Origin: Methanoregulaceae archaeon UBA467
GTDB taxonomy: Archaea; Halobacteriota; Methanomicrobia; Methanomicrobiales; Methanospirillaceae
Length of the DNA: 64,000 nucleotides
NCBI GenBank assembly: GCA_002503825.1
Contig: DASP01000001.1
Coordinates: 62,001 to 126,000, forward strand
Reading direction: 5' to 3'
The translations under genes were made by a program, and so were the position numbers. How positions within the stretch are numbered: position 1 is the first letter of the stretch; each line of letters begins with the position of its first letter. Below the pieces are notes generated by a model. It was not told where the DNA came from, made no database searches, and saw only the letters and a list, made by a program, of their open reading frames with translations. This document shows positions 24,360 through 33,857 of this stretch, one piece after another.

Positions 24360-26639
24360 ATGAAACAGGTGCCGGATATTCTGTGGCTCGAGGAGATAAG
24401 GAAGGAAGACATCGCCGCTGTTGGTGGAAAAGGGGCATCACTCGGGGAGATGTCGGCTATCGGCCTTCCCGTACCCAGGGCCTTTGTGGTGACAAGTCAC
24501 GCGTTCCGAAGATTTCTCATCGAGACAGGGCTTGAGGATACGCTCTTTGACGGGCTCGAAAACCTGAATGTTGAAGACAGCAAAGCCCTTGAAAAGGCTG
24601 CCCATAAGGCCAAGACAGCCGTAATGAAGGCAAAAGTCCCCGAATCAATCTGGGATGCGGTCAAAAGCGCCTATAAAAAGATGAATTCCGAAGGTCTTGT
24701 CGTGGCAGTCCGCTCAAGCGCAACTGCCGAGGACCTCCCTGATGCCAGCTTTGCCGGACAGCAGGAGACATTCCTGAATATCAGGGGTGAGAAAAACCTC
24801 CTCGAAGCTGTTCAGAAATGCTGGGCGTCATTGTATGGTTCACGGGCGATCTACTACCGGTCCAAGCAGGGGTTTGATGACAGGAGCGTCAACATCGCAG
24901 TAGTGGTGCAGGAACTTGTCAATTCTGAAAAGGCAGGGGTTATGTTTACGTCTCACCCGGTCACCGGCGAATCCCAGACTATCATCGAGGGGTCCTGGGG
25001 GCTCGGTGAAGCGGTCGTTTCGGGCTCGGTTTCACCAGACAAATACGTTTTTGACCAGCGGATAGAGAAGGTCGCAGACCGTCTTATCGCCAATAAAAAG
25101 ATCGAGATCGTTTCTGACGGATCACATGGTACAAAAGAGATCGAAGTCGATCCCGACCGCCAGGATATGCAGGTCCTTTCTGACAATGAGGTCACAAAAC
25201 TTGCAATGTTCGGAAAGATTGCCGAAGACCATTACGGGATACCGCAGGACGTGGAATGGAGCATCGTGGACCAGACCATCTTCATCCTCCAGTCCCGCCC
25301 TATCACTACGATAAAGCCCGAAACATCCTCTTCGTCAACAGAGACCGGAGGTACCGGCAAGATTATCCTGCAGGGCCAGGGTGCATCGCCCGGTATAGCC
25401 AGTGGCAGGGTTGTCGTAATCAGGGATGTCAGGGATACCGGTACCATCAGGGATGGAGACATCATGGTGACGAAGATGACGAACCCGGATATGGTTCCCG
25501 CCATGCGTAAAGTTGCTGCAATCGTCACCGATGAAGGAGGGATGACATGTCATGCTGCAATTGTCAGCCGCGAACTTGGCACCCCGGCAATAGTTGGCAC
25601 AAAGAAAGGCACGGCGATCCTTAAACCAGGCCAGATTATAACGGCAGACGGCGAGAAAGGCCTTGTATACGAAGGTTCTCTTGAAAAGCCCGTTGCTGCG
25701 CCCCAGGCTGCCCAGACCGTGACTGTTGCCCAGAATATCATCACCGCGACGAGTGTCAAGGTAAATGTATCAATACCTGAAGCGGCAGTACGGGCTGCCG
25801 CCACGGGCGCCGACGGTGTCGGACTTCTCCGGATCGAACACCTCATCCTCGGGCTGAACAGGACCCCGGGCTGGTTCATCTCAAATAACAAGGAAGAGGA
25901 ATTCATCGAGGAATTGTATAAAGGCATAAAGATCGTTCTCGATGCATTTTATGGAAAACCGGTATGGGTCCGGACAATAGATGCGCCGACTGACGAATTC
26001 AGGAACATGGCCGGCGGGGAGAACGAGCCCGTCGAACATAACCCGATGCTTGGCTGGCGCGGTATAAGGAGGGACATCCAGAGCCCCGACCAGTTCAGGC
26101 TTCAGGTCGAGGCATTCAAACGTCTGTGGGAGCAGGGCTATGATAACCTTGGCGTCATGTTCCCGATGGTCTCACACCCGGATGAATTTGTCAGGGCACG
26201 CGATCTTATGAAGAGCTGGGGAGTGGACGTGGAAAAGGCCACACTCGGCATCATGATAGAGATCCCGGCAAGCGCCCTTATGGTTGAAGATTTCATCAGG
26301 GCCGGCATAAAATTTGCATCCTTCGGTACAAACGACCTTATCCAGTACACGCTTGCAATCGACAGGAACAATGAAAATGTGGCCACCATGTACAAGCCCA
26401 AACACCCCGCGGTGCTTTACCTGATCAACTATGCAATCGAACGCTGCAGAATGGCAGGCATAGAATGCTCAATATGTGGTCAGGCAGGTTCAGAACCCCC
26501 GATGGTCCAGTGGCTGGTTGAGCACGGAATTGCCTCTGTATCGGCAAATATTGATGCCATTGCAAAAATCCGTGAAACGGTTGCCCGTACCGAGCAGCGT
26601 ATCATCCTTGAGAGCGCGAGAAAAAATAATGGATTATAA
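24360..26639 (+). CDS. ppsA: Phosphoenolpyruvate synthase
   Basis: Makes PEP from pyruvate and ATP, the gluconeogenic entry reaction in autotrophic methanogens. The 759-residue protein has an N-terminal ATP-binding domain (VGGKGASLGEM; VVAVRSSATAEDLPDASFAGQQETFLN), the swivelling phosphohistidine domain with GGMTCHAAIVSRELGTPAIVG (catalytic His near residue 398), and a C-terminal TIM barrel with GADGVGLLRIEH, FGTNDLIQYTLAIDRNN and CSICGQA. AGGTGAG lies upstream of ATG 24360 and an A/T-rich promoter-like AATTTATTAAG before that. It overlaps mfnA by 11 bp and leads a run of six co-oriented genes. It is slightly shorter than bacterial PpsA, as is usual in archaea. Confidence 0.97.
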   Translation: MKQVPDILWLEEIRKEDIAAVGGKGASLGEMSAIGLPVPRAFVVTSHAFRRFLIETGLEDTLFDGLENLNVEDSKALEKAAHKAKTAVMKAKVPESIWDAVKSAYKKMNSEGLVVAVRSSATAEDLPDASFAGQQETFLNIRGEKNLLEAVQKCWASLYGSRAIYYRSKQGFDDRSVNIAVVVQELVNSEKAGVMFTSHPVTGESQTIIEGSWGLGEAVVSGSVSPDKYVFDQRIEKVADRLIANKKIEIVSDGSHGTKEIEVDPDRQDMQVLSDNEVTKLAMFGKIAEDHYGIPQDVEWSIVDQTIFILQSRPITTIKPETSSSSTETGGTGKIILQGQGASPGIASGRVVVIRDVRDTGTIRDGDIMVTKMTNPDMVPAMRKVAAIVTDEGGMTCHAAIVSRELGTPAIVGTKKGTAILKPGQIITADGEKGLVYEGSLEKPVAAPQAAQTVTVAQNIITATSVKVNVSIPEAAVRAAATGADGVGLLRIEHLILGLNRTPGWFISNNKEEEFIEELYKGIKIVLDAFYGKPVWVRTIDAPTDEFRNMAGGENEPVEHNPMLGWRGIRRDIQSPDQFRLQVEAFKRLWEQGYDNLGVMFPMVSHPDEFVRARDLMKSWGVDVEKATLGIMIEIPASALMVEDFIRAGIKFASFGTNDLIQYTLAIDRNNENVATMYKPKHPAVLYLINYAIERCRMAGIECSICGQAGSEPPMVQWLVEHGIASVSANIDAIAKIRETVARTEQRIILESARKNNGL

Positions 26640-27738
26640 GGGACGTTCAGAGGAAGAACTTTTTTCCTTCCTCTCTTCCAAAAAAAGAGAGGATTTATGC
26701 CACGATCATATTCTGAGTTCCATGTGCACGCTCCCCCACCCGGTGGCAGTGAGGGCGCATTGCATGTTCATGGAGACCAATCTCGGAGATCCCGGCCTTT
26801 TCCCCGGAACTGCAGAACTCGAACACCGGCTGGTACGTCTGTTCGGGACCCTGTTTCACTGTCCTGATGCATGCGGGTACGCAACATCGGGTGGAACCGA
26901 ATCTAATATCCAGGCCCTTCGGATTGGAAAAAGCCGGAGCACTTCTGTCCGGCCGAATGTCGTACTGCCTGAGTCCGCACATTTTTCCTTTAAAAAGGCA
27001 TGTGATATTCTCTGCCTTGAGATGAGGTGCGTTCCACTGGATGATGAGTTCCGTATGGACTTGTCTGCAGCAGAAAAGATGGTGGATGAAAATACCTGCT
27101 GCCTTGTCGGCATCGCAGGAAGCACGGAGTACGGAATGGTCGACCCGATTCCGGCGCTCTCTGAAATTGCATCGGACCGGGGGATCTTCTTCCATGTCGA
27201 TGCAGCATTCGGCGGAATGGTCCTTCCGTTTCTGGAAAAAACCAAGCCTTTTGACTTTAGTATACCCGGCGTCTCAAGCATTGCCGTCGACCCCCACAAG
27301 ATGGGAATGAGCACTATACCGTCAGGGTGCCTGCTTATCCGCGATCCGTCACAGATATGTGCGCTTTCTGTCGATACCCCGTACCTGACGGTGAAACAGG
27401 AATTTACACTTTCAGGAACAAGGCCCGGCGCTCCCGTTGCGGGTGCGCTGGCAGTACTGGAATACCTGGGTTACGAAGGTATGCAGGCCGTCGTAAAGGG
27501 ATGCATGAAAAATACCCGCCGTCTTATCGAGGGTATGGAGGCATTCGGAATTCCACGGGTTGTAACCCCTGACGTCAATGTGGCAACGTTTGAAAAAGCC
27601 ACGATTCCGCCTCCGTGGAAGGTCTCCTGGACAAGGAAGGGCCACCTTCGCATCGTCTGCATGCCTCACGTTCATGCAGGCATCATTGAATCATTTTTAC
27701 ACGATATTGGTGAATCTAATGCTGGAAAGACTTGTTAA
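26629..27738 (+). CDS. mfnA: L-tyrosine/L-aspartate decarboxylase
   Basis: A PLP-dependent group II decarboxylase of 369 residues. In methanogens MfnA makes tyramine for methanofuran and can also make beta-alanine for coenzyme A. Visible motifs are YATSGGTESNIQALR, PESAHFSFKKACDIL, the cofactor-binding HVDAAFGGMVLPFL and VDPHKMGMSTIPSG, whose Lys forms the Schiff base. ATG 26629 overlaps the ppsA stop by 11 bp, so translation is likely coupled; frames running further upstream lie within ppsA. The C-terminus overlaps the next gene, hpt. Choice between tyrosine and aspartate cannot be read from sequence. Confidence 0.93.
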   Translation: MDYKGRSEEELFSFLSSKKREDLCHDHILSSMCTLPHPVAVRAHCMFMETNLGDPGLFPGTAELEHRLVRLFGTLFHCPDACGYATSGGTESNIQALRIGKSRSTSVRPNVVLPESAHFSFKKACDILCLEMRCVPLDDEFRMDLSAAEKMVDENTCCLVGIAGSTEYGMVDPIPALSEIASDRGIFFHVDAAFGGMVLPFLEKTKPFDFSIPGVSSIAVDPHKMGMSTIPSGCLLIRDPSQICALSVDTPYLTVKQEFTLSGTRPGAPVAGALAVLEYLGYEGMQAVVKGCMKNTRRLIEGMEAFGIPRVVTPDVNVATFEKATIPPPWKVSWTRKGHLRIVCMPHVHAGIIESFLHDIGESNAGKTC

Positions 27739-28267
27739 ATCGCTTGAAACATGCCCGATGGTCCGCCGGGGAGAATATAATTATTTCATACACCCGATAA
27801 CAGACGGCGTGCCGGTCGTTGACCCTGACCTGCTGCGCGAAGTTGCGACCGCAATGATCAAGGTGACCGACCTTAATCATGTCGACCGTCTGCTGGTTGC
27901 AGAGGCGATGGGCATTCATATCGGCTCTGTAATGTCGATTATGACAGATATCCCCATGAATATAATCAGGAAGAGAGAATACCAGTTACCCGGTGAAGTT
28001 GCCATCCACCAGACCACCGGTTATTCGAAGGGCCAGCTCTACTTAAACGGTGTCAACCGCGGTGACAGGGTCGTTATCATCGACGACGTGGTGAGTACCG
28101 GCGGAACGACACGCGCCGTGCTCGCTGCCCTCGAACAGGTCGGTGCCGAAGTGGTTGATATCTGCTTTGCCATCCGGCGGGGCAACCCTGATATCGGGAG
28201 ACCTTTTAAATCCCTTGTATCGATTGATGTCACAGACCGGGTGCATGTGATTGACCGGTATTTCTGA
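27719..28267 (+). CDS. hpt: Hypoxanthine/guanine phosphoribosyltransferase, archaeal type
   Basis: Purine salvage enzyme of 182 residues joining PRPP to hypoxanthine or guanine. It starts MLERLVKSLETCPMVRRGEYNYF, typical for archaeal HGPRTases that resemble APRT. The PRPP-binding motif is VVIIDDVVSTGGTTRAV near residues 118-134. LLVAEAMGIHIGSVMS and IIRKREYQLPGE are further family blocks. ATG 27719 overlaps mfnA by 20 bp and the 3' end overlaps dph2 by 17 bp, fitting one polycistronic unit. An adenine substrate is possible but less likely given the archaeal subgroup. Confidence 0.9.
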   Translation: MLERLVKSLETCPMVRRGEYNYFIHPITDGVPVVDPDLLREVATAMIKVTDLNHVDRLLVAEAMGIHIGSVMSIMTDIPMNIIRKREYQLPGEVAIHQTTGYSKGQLYLNGVNRGDRVVIIDDVVSTGGTTRAVLAALEQVGAEVVDICFAIRRGNPDIGRPFKSLVSIDVTDRVHVIDRYF

Positions 28268-29189
28268 TTTAATTCACAGGCTTAAAGAGAGAGATGTCCG
28301 GAGAGTGGCACTCCAGTTTCCTGCCGGACTGAAGAGACAGAGTTACCGGATTGCAGCGGAGTTAAGAGATGCCGGGTTTGATGTGATAATCTCGGGGGAT
28401 CCCTGCTATGGCGCCTGCGATCTCGCACTCGATCTCCTTGAATGGGCAGATCTGCTTGTCCATTTCGGACATACCCCGGTCGCTTTCCATCCCGATGTCA
28501 TCTATGAACCATGGCCCGTTGATTTCGATATCAATTCCATCTCATTTGCACTCCCGTACCTTCACGAGCGCCGGATCGGGATCCTTACCACTGTGCAGCA
28601 TGCCCACCTTATCCCGGAGATAATTGTCTTCCTTCAGGTAAAGGGAATTGAAGGGGTTGTTGCAGAAGGTAATGTAAGGACTCCGCTTTCCGGGCAGGTT
28701 CTCGGCTGTTCGTACCAGGCGGCGCGAATCGAGGGGATAAACGAGTTTCTGTTTATAGGGACCGGGGTGTTCCACCCGATTGGCGTGAAGCTTGCGACTG
28801 GTGCCGGGGTTATCGCACTCGACCCGTTCACAGGTACTGTCACCGAGGTGAACCCGGACCGGTTTTTGCGAAAAAGGTTTGCCCTTATTGAAAAGGCCAG
28901 GAAAGCATCAAATTTTGGGGTCATTTTCAGCCAGAAGAGCGGACAGTGCCGCAAACATCTGGCAGAAGAACTTGCTGCACTTTCAGACAATGCGTTTCTT
29001 GTCGCTATGAGGGAGGTAAGCCCGGACGAGATGGTCAACCTCGGGTTTGAATGTTATGTAAATACCGCCTGCCCGCGCCTTTCCTACGATGATCAGATCC
29101 GGTTCCCGGTTCCTGTCCTGGCCCCCGCTGAATTCGAAATACTCTGCGGAAAACGATCCTGGGACGACTATACAATTGACGAGATCTGA
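28251..29189 (+). CDS. dph2: Diphthamide biosynthesis enzyme Dph2
   Basis: An unusual radical-SAM enzyme that transfers the 3-amino-3-carboxypropyl group from S-adenosylmethionine to a histidine of elongation factor 2, the first step of diphthamide formation. The 312-residue protein has the three cluster cysteines in separate domains: GDPCYGACDLA near residue 48, VLGCSYQAARIEG near 150 and SGQCRKHLAEEL near 227. VRRVALQFPAGLKRQS at the N-terminus and YVNTACPRLSYDDQ at the C-terminus are also typical. TTG 28251 is the likely start and overlaps hpt by 17 bp. The stop is followed three bases later by the next gene, so the unit continues. Confidence 0.92.
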   Translation: MTGISDLIHRLKERDVRRVALQFPAGLKRQSYRIAAELRDAGFDVIISGDPCYGACDLALDLLEWADLLVHFGHTPVAFHPDVIYEPWPVDFDINSISFALPYLHERRIGILTTVQHAHLIPEIIVFLQVKGIEGVVAEGNVRTPLSGQVLGCSYQAARIEGINEFLFIGTGVFHPIGVKLATGAGVIALDPFTGTVTEVNPDRFLRKRFALIEKARKASNFGVIFSQKSGQCRKHLAEELAALSDNAFLVAMREVSPDEMVNLGFECYVNTACPRLSYDDQIRFPVPVLAPAEFEILCGKRSWDDYTIDEI

Positions 29190-29192
29190 TGA

Positions 29193-29810
29193 ATGAAGCT
29201 GAAGCAGCTCGAGATACAACTCGAAAAAATTGAGGGATTTTCCCGCCCGTCACCCAGGTGGGAGCAGTACCAGACACCTGCCACGCTTGCAGCGCGGCTT
29301 TTGTTCCATGCGTATTCACGTGGAGATATCTCTGGAAAAAGAGTCTGCGACCTCGGGTGCGGGACGGGAATTCTCGCAATCGGCGCTTCAGTTCTTGGTG
29401 CGGCGCAGGTGACAGGGTACGACATCGACGACGATGCACTGAACACGGCGCGTAAAAATGCAGAACACATGCATGCCGACCCGGTTTTTATATCAGGTGA
29501 CATTTCAGATCCTGGTTTCGCATCCGCTATCCCGGTCTTTGATACGGTGATTATGAACCCGCCCTTCGGGGCACAGGTTATACACGCCGATCGCCCGTTT
29601 ATCGACACCGCGCTTCATGCAGGACAAACGGTGTACGGGATCTTCAATGCGGGGTCCCTGGCGTTTATAGAGAATTACATAACCGGCCGGGGCGTGATTG
29701 AAGAGGTGGTCAGGGGAATTTTTCCACTGAAAAAAACGTTTTTTTTCCATAAAAAGGAGATGCAGGAGATTAGCGTCGAGATTATAATCATAAGGGGAAT
29801 GGTTCCGTGA
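29193..29810 (+). CDS. METTL5-like RNA methyltransferase
   Basis: A 205-residue class I S-adenosylmethionine-dependent methyltransferase. The cofactor motif VCDLGCGTGILAIGASVLGA is near residues 51-70, the acidic ribose-binding residue lies in VTGYDIDDDAL, and the catalytic NPPFGAQ (near residue 113) marks an N6-adenine enzyme. The start MKLKQLEIQLEKIEGFSRP-WEQYQTP and the overall length fit the METTL5 family, which methylates an adenosine in small-subunit rRNA in eukaryotes; an rRNA target in archaea is inferred. It lies three bases after dph2, another translation-machinery modifier, and overlaps the MFS gene by 4 bp. Confidence 0.88.
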   Translation: MKLKQLEIQLEKIEGFSRPSPRWEQYQTPATLAARLLFHAYSRGDISGKRVCDLGCGTGILAIGASVLGAAQVTGYDIDDDALNTARKNAEHMHADPVFISGDISDPGFASAIPVFDTVIMNPPFGAQVIHADRPFIDTALHAGQTVYGIFNAGSLAFIENYITGRGVIEEVVRGIFPLKKTFFFHKKEMQEISVEIIIIRGMVP

Positions 29811-30982
29811 CTGAAACCACACCGCAGTCGCCGATCGTATCGCTCTTTCTTGCGCATATGGTGACCGACATTTACATGCCGGTCATTACGGCAATTCTCC
29901 CCCTCCTTATATCGACCTACGGTTTTTCCTATTTCCTTGCCGGGCTCCTCGTAACCTCGTACAATCTCACTTCTTCGGTAACACAACCTTTTTTCGGCTG
30001 GGTTTCGGACCGGTACGGCAGGCAGCTGAATATATCGGTCAGCCTCCTGATCTCTGCGGTTTTTATAGCCCTCATGGGTGTGGTGACGTCGTATCCGCTC
30101 CTCATCCTGTGTGCAGGGCTTGCTGCAATCGGGCATGCATGTTTTCATCCGAATGCACTCTCGATCGTGAGCCGGCTCGCCGAAGGTGGGAACAGGGGCA
30201 GGATTACCTCTTTTTTTGTTGTCGGCGGAAATCTGGGATATGCCATCGGACCTCTCCTTGCGGGGGCGCTTGTGGTCTCATTTGGTCTGAATGGTCTGGT
30301 CCTGCTTATTTTTCCGGCGGTATTCATGGCTGCCGGCCTGAAAAAAATGCTCCCCTCCGGGCTTGCGTCTTTTCCGGTGAAAGTAAAAGAACCGGAAGCG
30401 GCCGGAAAAAAACCATTTTCCAGGGCAATTGCAGTCCTCTTTGCAGCGTCAACACTCAGGGCATGGGCTATATTTTCAGCGATTGCCTTCTTCCCGCCGC
30501 TCCTGATCACGAGGGGCTACGATATTTTCACTGCAAACCTTCTTGTCACCCTGATGCTCCTCTGCGGAGTCGCCGGGCAGGTCGCAGGCGGGGTCATATC
30601 AGACTCACACGGGAGAAAAGAGTTTGTCATCGCCGGCCTTTCATTATCGATCCCTGCATTTGCGGTCTTTCTCTTTTCATCAGGACTGCTTTCGGTCATC
30701 GCCCTCATGGTATTCGGGTTCTTTTTGTGGTCGAGCTTCGCCGTAACCGTTGCGATGTCCCACGAGCTGATGCCGACCCGCGTGGGCCTGACATCCGGCC
30801 TGATGATCGGGGTTTCAATCGGGGCCGGCGGAGTAGGGGTTGCATTCTCGGGCTACCTGGCTGACCAGTACTCACTTACCACTGCACTCGGCACTGTTCC
30901 GGTTCTCATACTGCTTGCCGCGTTATTTATACTGTTCCTTGAATACCCGTGGAAAAGTCTTAACAGGCTGTTAAGGGCCTGA
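29807..30982 (+). CDS. Major facilitator superfamily transporter, fosmidomycin-resistance-like
   Basis: A 391-residue, 12-helix membrane transporter. The GWVSDRYGRQLNIS loop between helices 2 and 3 is the MFS signature A-type motif, and AAIGHACFHPNALSIVSRLA with HPNA is characteristic of the FSR (fosmidomycin resistance) branch. A second-half copy, GGVISDSHGRKEFV, is present. The substrate is unknown; export of a small hydrophilic compound is the usual suggestion. GTG 29807 overlaps the methyltransferase stop by 4 bp and follows AAGGGGA. It ends the ppsA-led run. A short ACCCC-GGGGT hairpin lies 12 bp past the stop without a T-run. Confidence 0.88.
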   Translation: MTETTPQSPIVSLFLAHMVTDIYMPVITAILPLLISTYGFSYFLAGLLVTSYNLTSSVTQPFFGWVSDRYGRQLNISVSLLISAVFIALMGVVTSYPLLILCAGLAAIGHACFHPNALSIVSRLAEGGNRGRITSFFVVGGNLGYAIGPLLAGALVVSFGLNGLVLLIFPAVFMAAGLKKMLPSGLASFPVKVKEPEAAGKKPFSRAIAVLFAASTLRAWAIFSAIAFFPPLLITRGYDIFTANLLVTLMLLCGVAGQVAGGVISDSHGRKEFVIAGLSLSIPAFAVFLFSSGLLSVIALMVFGFFLWSSFAVTVAMSHELMPTRVGLTSGLMIGVSIGAGGVGVAFSGYLADQYSLTTALGTVPVLILLAALFILFLEYPWKSLNRLLRA

Positions 30983-31196
30983 TTCTCATCCATACCCCCT
31001 TCAGGGGTGCTGTATACAAGGTCATACGAATTATTTGCAGGAGGACCGCCGGGTCAGAGATTACGGATATTTATCCGGTCTGATGGTGTGAAACGCGGGA
31101 AAACAAAAAAAATTTACGTTATTTTTGATCTGTTAAAATAAAGATATCATCCATCAGCAGGAATAATCGGGTAAGGGAAGGGTTTTGACAGAGCCA

Positions 31197-31880
31197 TTAC
31201 TTTTCGTCATCGTTGTACACAGACTGGGACAGGGAGGTCCTTATCCTGCGATGGATAAGCCACCACATGAACGGTGTAATCAATAAAACCAGGACTGCTA
31301 CCCCAATATCATCGAATAACAGGATATTAAAGACGGCATGCATAACAATGGCAAGTATGAGCCCCCCGGCAATGACCCTGCCCCTGCGGGACCGCGGCAT
31401 AAATTTTGCCTGGCCAAGTGCATACCCCCACATTCCTGAGAAGAGTGCATGCCCGGGAACGGACAGCAGCGCACGGATTACCCCGGTCTGAAGCGCAAAG
31501 ACCATGGATGTTTCATACGATGAGAAAATATAAATGATATTTTCAAGGGTTGCAAACCCAAGGCCCGCAGCTGCTGCATAGACGATACCGTCAACCGGTT
31601 CGTCAAACTCTGCACTACGGTACACCGTCCGCTTCACAATGCTGAATTTGGCATATTCCTCAACGACCGGGGCAACCAAAATTGCGATCAGAAAATCACC
31701 GGTAAATAACCCGATTGTCCCCTCGATGAATGCGACAGGGATGGTAACAAAGGCACCAAGAAAATAAATGGTTGCTATCCACGCGAGAGGTTCGGGCTCA
31801 TAGCGGTCTTTCTGGTAGAAATACCAGAGCCAGAAGATGGCCGGTGCGATGGCAATGATCAGGAGGGTGCCGGTATCCAT
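31197..31880 (-). CDS. PrsW-type membrane protease
   Basis: A 227-residue polytopic membrane protein with seven or so hydrophobic helices. The PrsW metalloprotease-like motifs are visible: VAPVVEEYAKFSIVKR (paired glutamates), FATLENIIYIF, PGHALFSGMWGYALG and MHAVFNILLFDD. In bacteria PrsW cuts anti-sigma factors; archaea lack sigma factors, so the substrate here must differ. On the minus strand a TATA-like GGAATATATAAGG at 31907-31919 lies ~27-39 bases before ATG 31880 with no ribosome binding site between, pointing to a leaderless mRNA. It is monocistronic. A role in membrane protein turnover or stress response is inferred. Confidence 0.87.
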   Translation of the reverse strand: MDTGTLLIIAIAPAIFWLWYFYQKDRYEPEPLAWIATIYFLGAFVTIPVAFIEGTIGLFTGDFLIAILVAPVVEEYAKFSIVKRTVYRSAEFDEPVDGIVYAAAAGLGFATLENIIYIFSSYETSMVFALQTGVIRALLSVPGHALFSGMWGYALGQAKFMPRSRRGRVIAGGLILAIVMHAVFNILLFDDIGVAVLVLLITPFMWWLIHRRIRTSLSQSVYNDDEK

Positions 31881-32127
31881 TTCAGTCAGGTTTTTGTTTG
31901 ATCTGCCTTATATATTCCAGATTTATTCTTTCATACGACAATTCACGGGACTAAGTGCAGGCAGAAAAAACCGGCTCCCGGTTTAAACTGATTGTCCGTC
32001 ATTTGTCCGGACATCCCGCCGGGAACCGTTGCCCTGATATCCAGGATGCATACTACAAGACAAATAATGGAAACGACAGGATGACAGATATGAGTTTTTA
32101 TTGAAAATTCGGTGTAGTTGAAACCCT

Positions 32128-32380
32128 TCCGGTACTCTCACTATTCCTCTTTCGCCGCACTCCACTTCGGGACACTCCCGGGGCCGATGCCCCGCCGCAT
32201 GTGTGCGCCCCCATACTGCGATAGGGACCGTGCTCAAGTACTTATAAAAAATCGTAAGGTGTTCCGGTCAACCCTGCCCGCAGGACATCCCCGGGGGTGG
32301 GGCAGGGAGGGGTGAAACCCCACCTTTCAGAGAAACAGATAAAAGAGGTTTTATCAAAATGAGGATGTCAACAAAGCCCG
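32128..32380 (+). repeat. Dispersed intergenic repeat, copy D
   Basis: Full-length copy with CTCTCACTATTCCTCTTTCGCCGCAC-like start, GACACTCCCGGGGCCGATGCCCC, ATGTGTGCGCCCCCATACTGCGATAGGGACC, CAACCCTGCCCGCAGG, TGGGGCAGGGAGGGGTGAAACCCC and AAAATGAGGATGTCAACAAAGCC. It lies in the 31881-32557 gap between prsW and corA, both on the minus strand. The rest of the gap shows no gene. Confidence 0.8.
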
Positions 32381-32557
32381 AAAAAAGAAAGAAATGAAAA
32401 AGATCGCCTCACCCAGGTCCGGATGTGACGGGTGCCCGGTCTCTTGTTCACGTCCCCCGCCCCATTTATCATTTTATATGATATGCCACTCATGTATCAC
32501 TCATCCTCACCGTGAGACCGGTTTTTTCAGACTCATAAAGATGCAGCCCGGACACCA

Positions 32558-33619
32558 TCATATCCAGCCCCTCTTCCTGAAATAAAAGAGCATTATGAGC
32601 ACGATACATATCATTACACCCCACACGGCAGGATACCCGAACTCTGACCTCAGTTCCGGCATATATTCAAAATTCATTCCATATACCCCGGCTATAAACG
32701 TGAGGGGTATGAATATCGTTGCGATGAGGGTCAGGACCTTCATTATCTCGTTCATTTTATAGGAAAGACCTGAAAGGTAGATATCAATCATGCCCGACAC
32801 CATGTCCCGTAGTGTCTCCAGGCTGTCAATGACCTGGATGATGTGGTCGTACACGTCACGGATGTAGATCCCCGTGCTCTCCTTGATAAGGGGTGATTCG
32901 GACCTTTCAAGCGACGAAATCACTTCGCGTAGCGGCCATACCGATTTTCTTAAAAATATCATCTCTTTTTTCAGCCGGTCAATTTTCTTGAGTGATTCGG
33001 GAGTTGCATTGACCACAAGTTCCTCCTCAAGGTCTTCAACATGCTCCTCGAGGTGCTCCATCACCACGAAGTAATTATCCACGATATCGTCGATAAGCGC
33101 ATACGCAAGGTAATCAGGACCAAATTTTCGTATTTTGCCCTCACGCCGTATCCTCTCCCTCACAGGGTCAAATACATCCCCTACATCCTCCTGGAAAGAA
33201 ATCAGGTAATTGGATCCGATAATCAGGCTCACATGTTCAAATTTTACTTCCTTTTCAGCATCAACCCACTGGAGCATCTTTAAGTTGATATACAGGTAAT
33301 GTTCGAGGTCCTCCATTTTGGGACGCTGGCCTGTATTGTGGAGGTCTTCCAGGATGAGAGGATGAATATCAAAATTTTTCCCGGTTTTTTCGATGACGTC
33401 TGTATTCCTGAGGCCGTCAATATTAATCCATGTGACCGTATCCGTGTTTTTATATGGGAAGCAGTCTTCAATATGTTCAACCTGCCTCTCCTGGTAATGT
33501 GTTGAATCATAATCGATGAGCGTGATGAGGACCTCTCCGAATTGTGGTGTTCCATCAGGGGAGAGGGTTCCCGGAGCAAGACCAGGTAAAATATATGTTT
33601 TTCGGCGGCGGTGTGTCAT
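32558..33619 (-). CDS. corA: CorA-family magnesium/cobalt transporter
   Basis: A 353-residue divalent-cation channel of the CorA family, working as a pentamer in the cytoplasmic membrane. The long N-terminal cytosolic part is helical and acidic (for example LEHYLYINLKMLQW and EEHVEDLEEELV). Two C-terminal transmembrane helices (IATIFIPLTFIAGVY and YPAVWGVMICIVLIMLFYF) are joined by the GMN selectivity motif in YGMNFEYMPEL, followed by a short basic tail. The N-terminus starts MTHRRRKTYILPGLAPGTLSPDG, as in archaeal CorA proteins. Monocistronic by spacing. Preference for Mg2+ or Co2+ cannot be told from sequence. Confidence 0.95.
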   Translation of the reverse strand: MTHRRRKTYILPGLAPGTLSPDGTPQFGEVLITLIDYDSTHYQERQVEHIEDCFPYKNTDTVTWINIDGLRNTDVIEKTGKNFDIHPLILEDLHNTGQRPKMEDLEHYLYINLKMLQWVDAEKEVKFEHVSLIIGSNYLISFQEDVGDVFDPVRERIRREGKIRKFGPDYLAYALIDDIVDNYFVVMEHLEEHVEDLEEELVVNATPESLKKIDRLKKEMIFLRKSVWPLREVISSLERSESPLIKESTGIYIRDVYDHIIQVIDSLETLRDMVSGMIDIYLSGLSYKMNEIMKVLTLIATIFIPLTFIAGVYGMNFEYMPELRSEFGYPAVWGVMICIVLIMLFYFRKRGWI

Positions 33620-33823
33620 GAATAATCAGGTGATGATCTAATGTTGTGCAAGGACTGCTGATAAGTATTTGCGGATATTCATCATTTTCGTTGAAGGCAG
33701 GGGGAGTATCAACCAGCACATATATTTTAAGGGATATTTTTTTCCTATATACCCTGCAGGGGCAGGAATCCGCCGTGACTTATTGAAAAAAAGCCGTTTA
33801 TTGGATTCGCGCATATAAAAAAG

Positions 33824-33857
33824 CCCTGCCTGCTACGCGAAGAGGGCGTAGCGGCCC
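33824..33857 (-). terminator. Terminator after the 107-residue membrane protein gene
   Basis: On the minus strand GCTACGC and GCGTAGC (33832-33838 and 33846-33852) form a perfect 7-bp stem with a seven-base loop; GC-rich sequence follows and then a TTTTTT run. It begins five bases after the gene's stop. Confidence 0.55.

Noticed and set aside
30109..30864. 251-codon open frame inside the MFS transporter gene
   Set aside because: It overlaps the 12-helix transporter in another frame, is Arg/Cys/His-rich and has no start signal.
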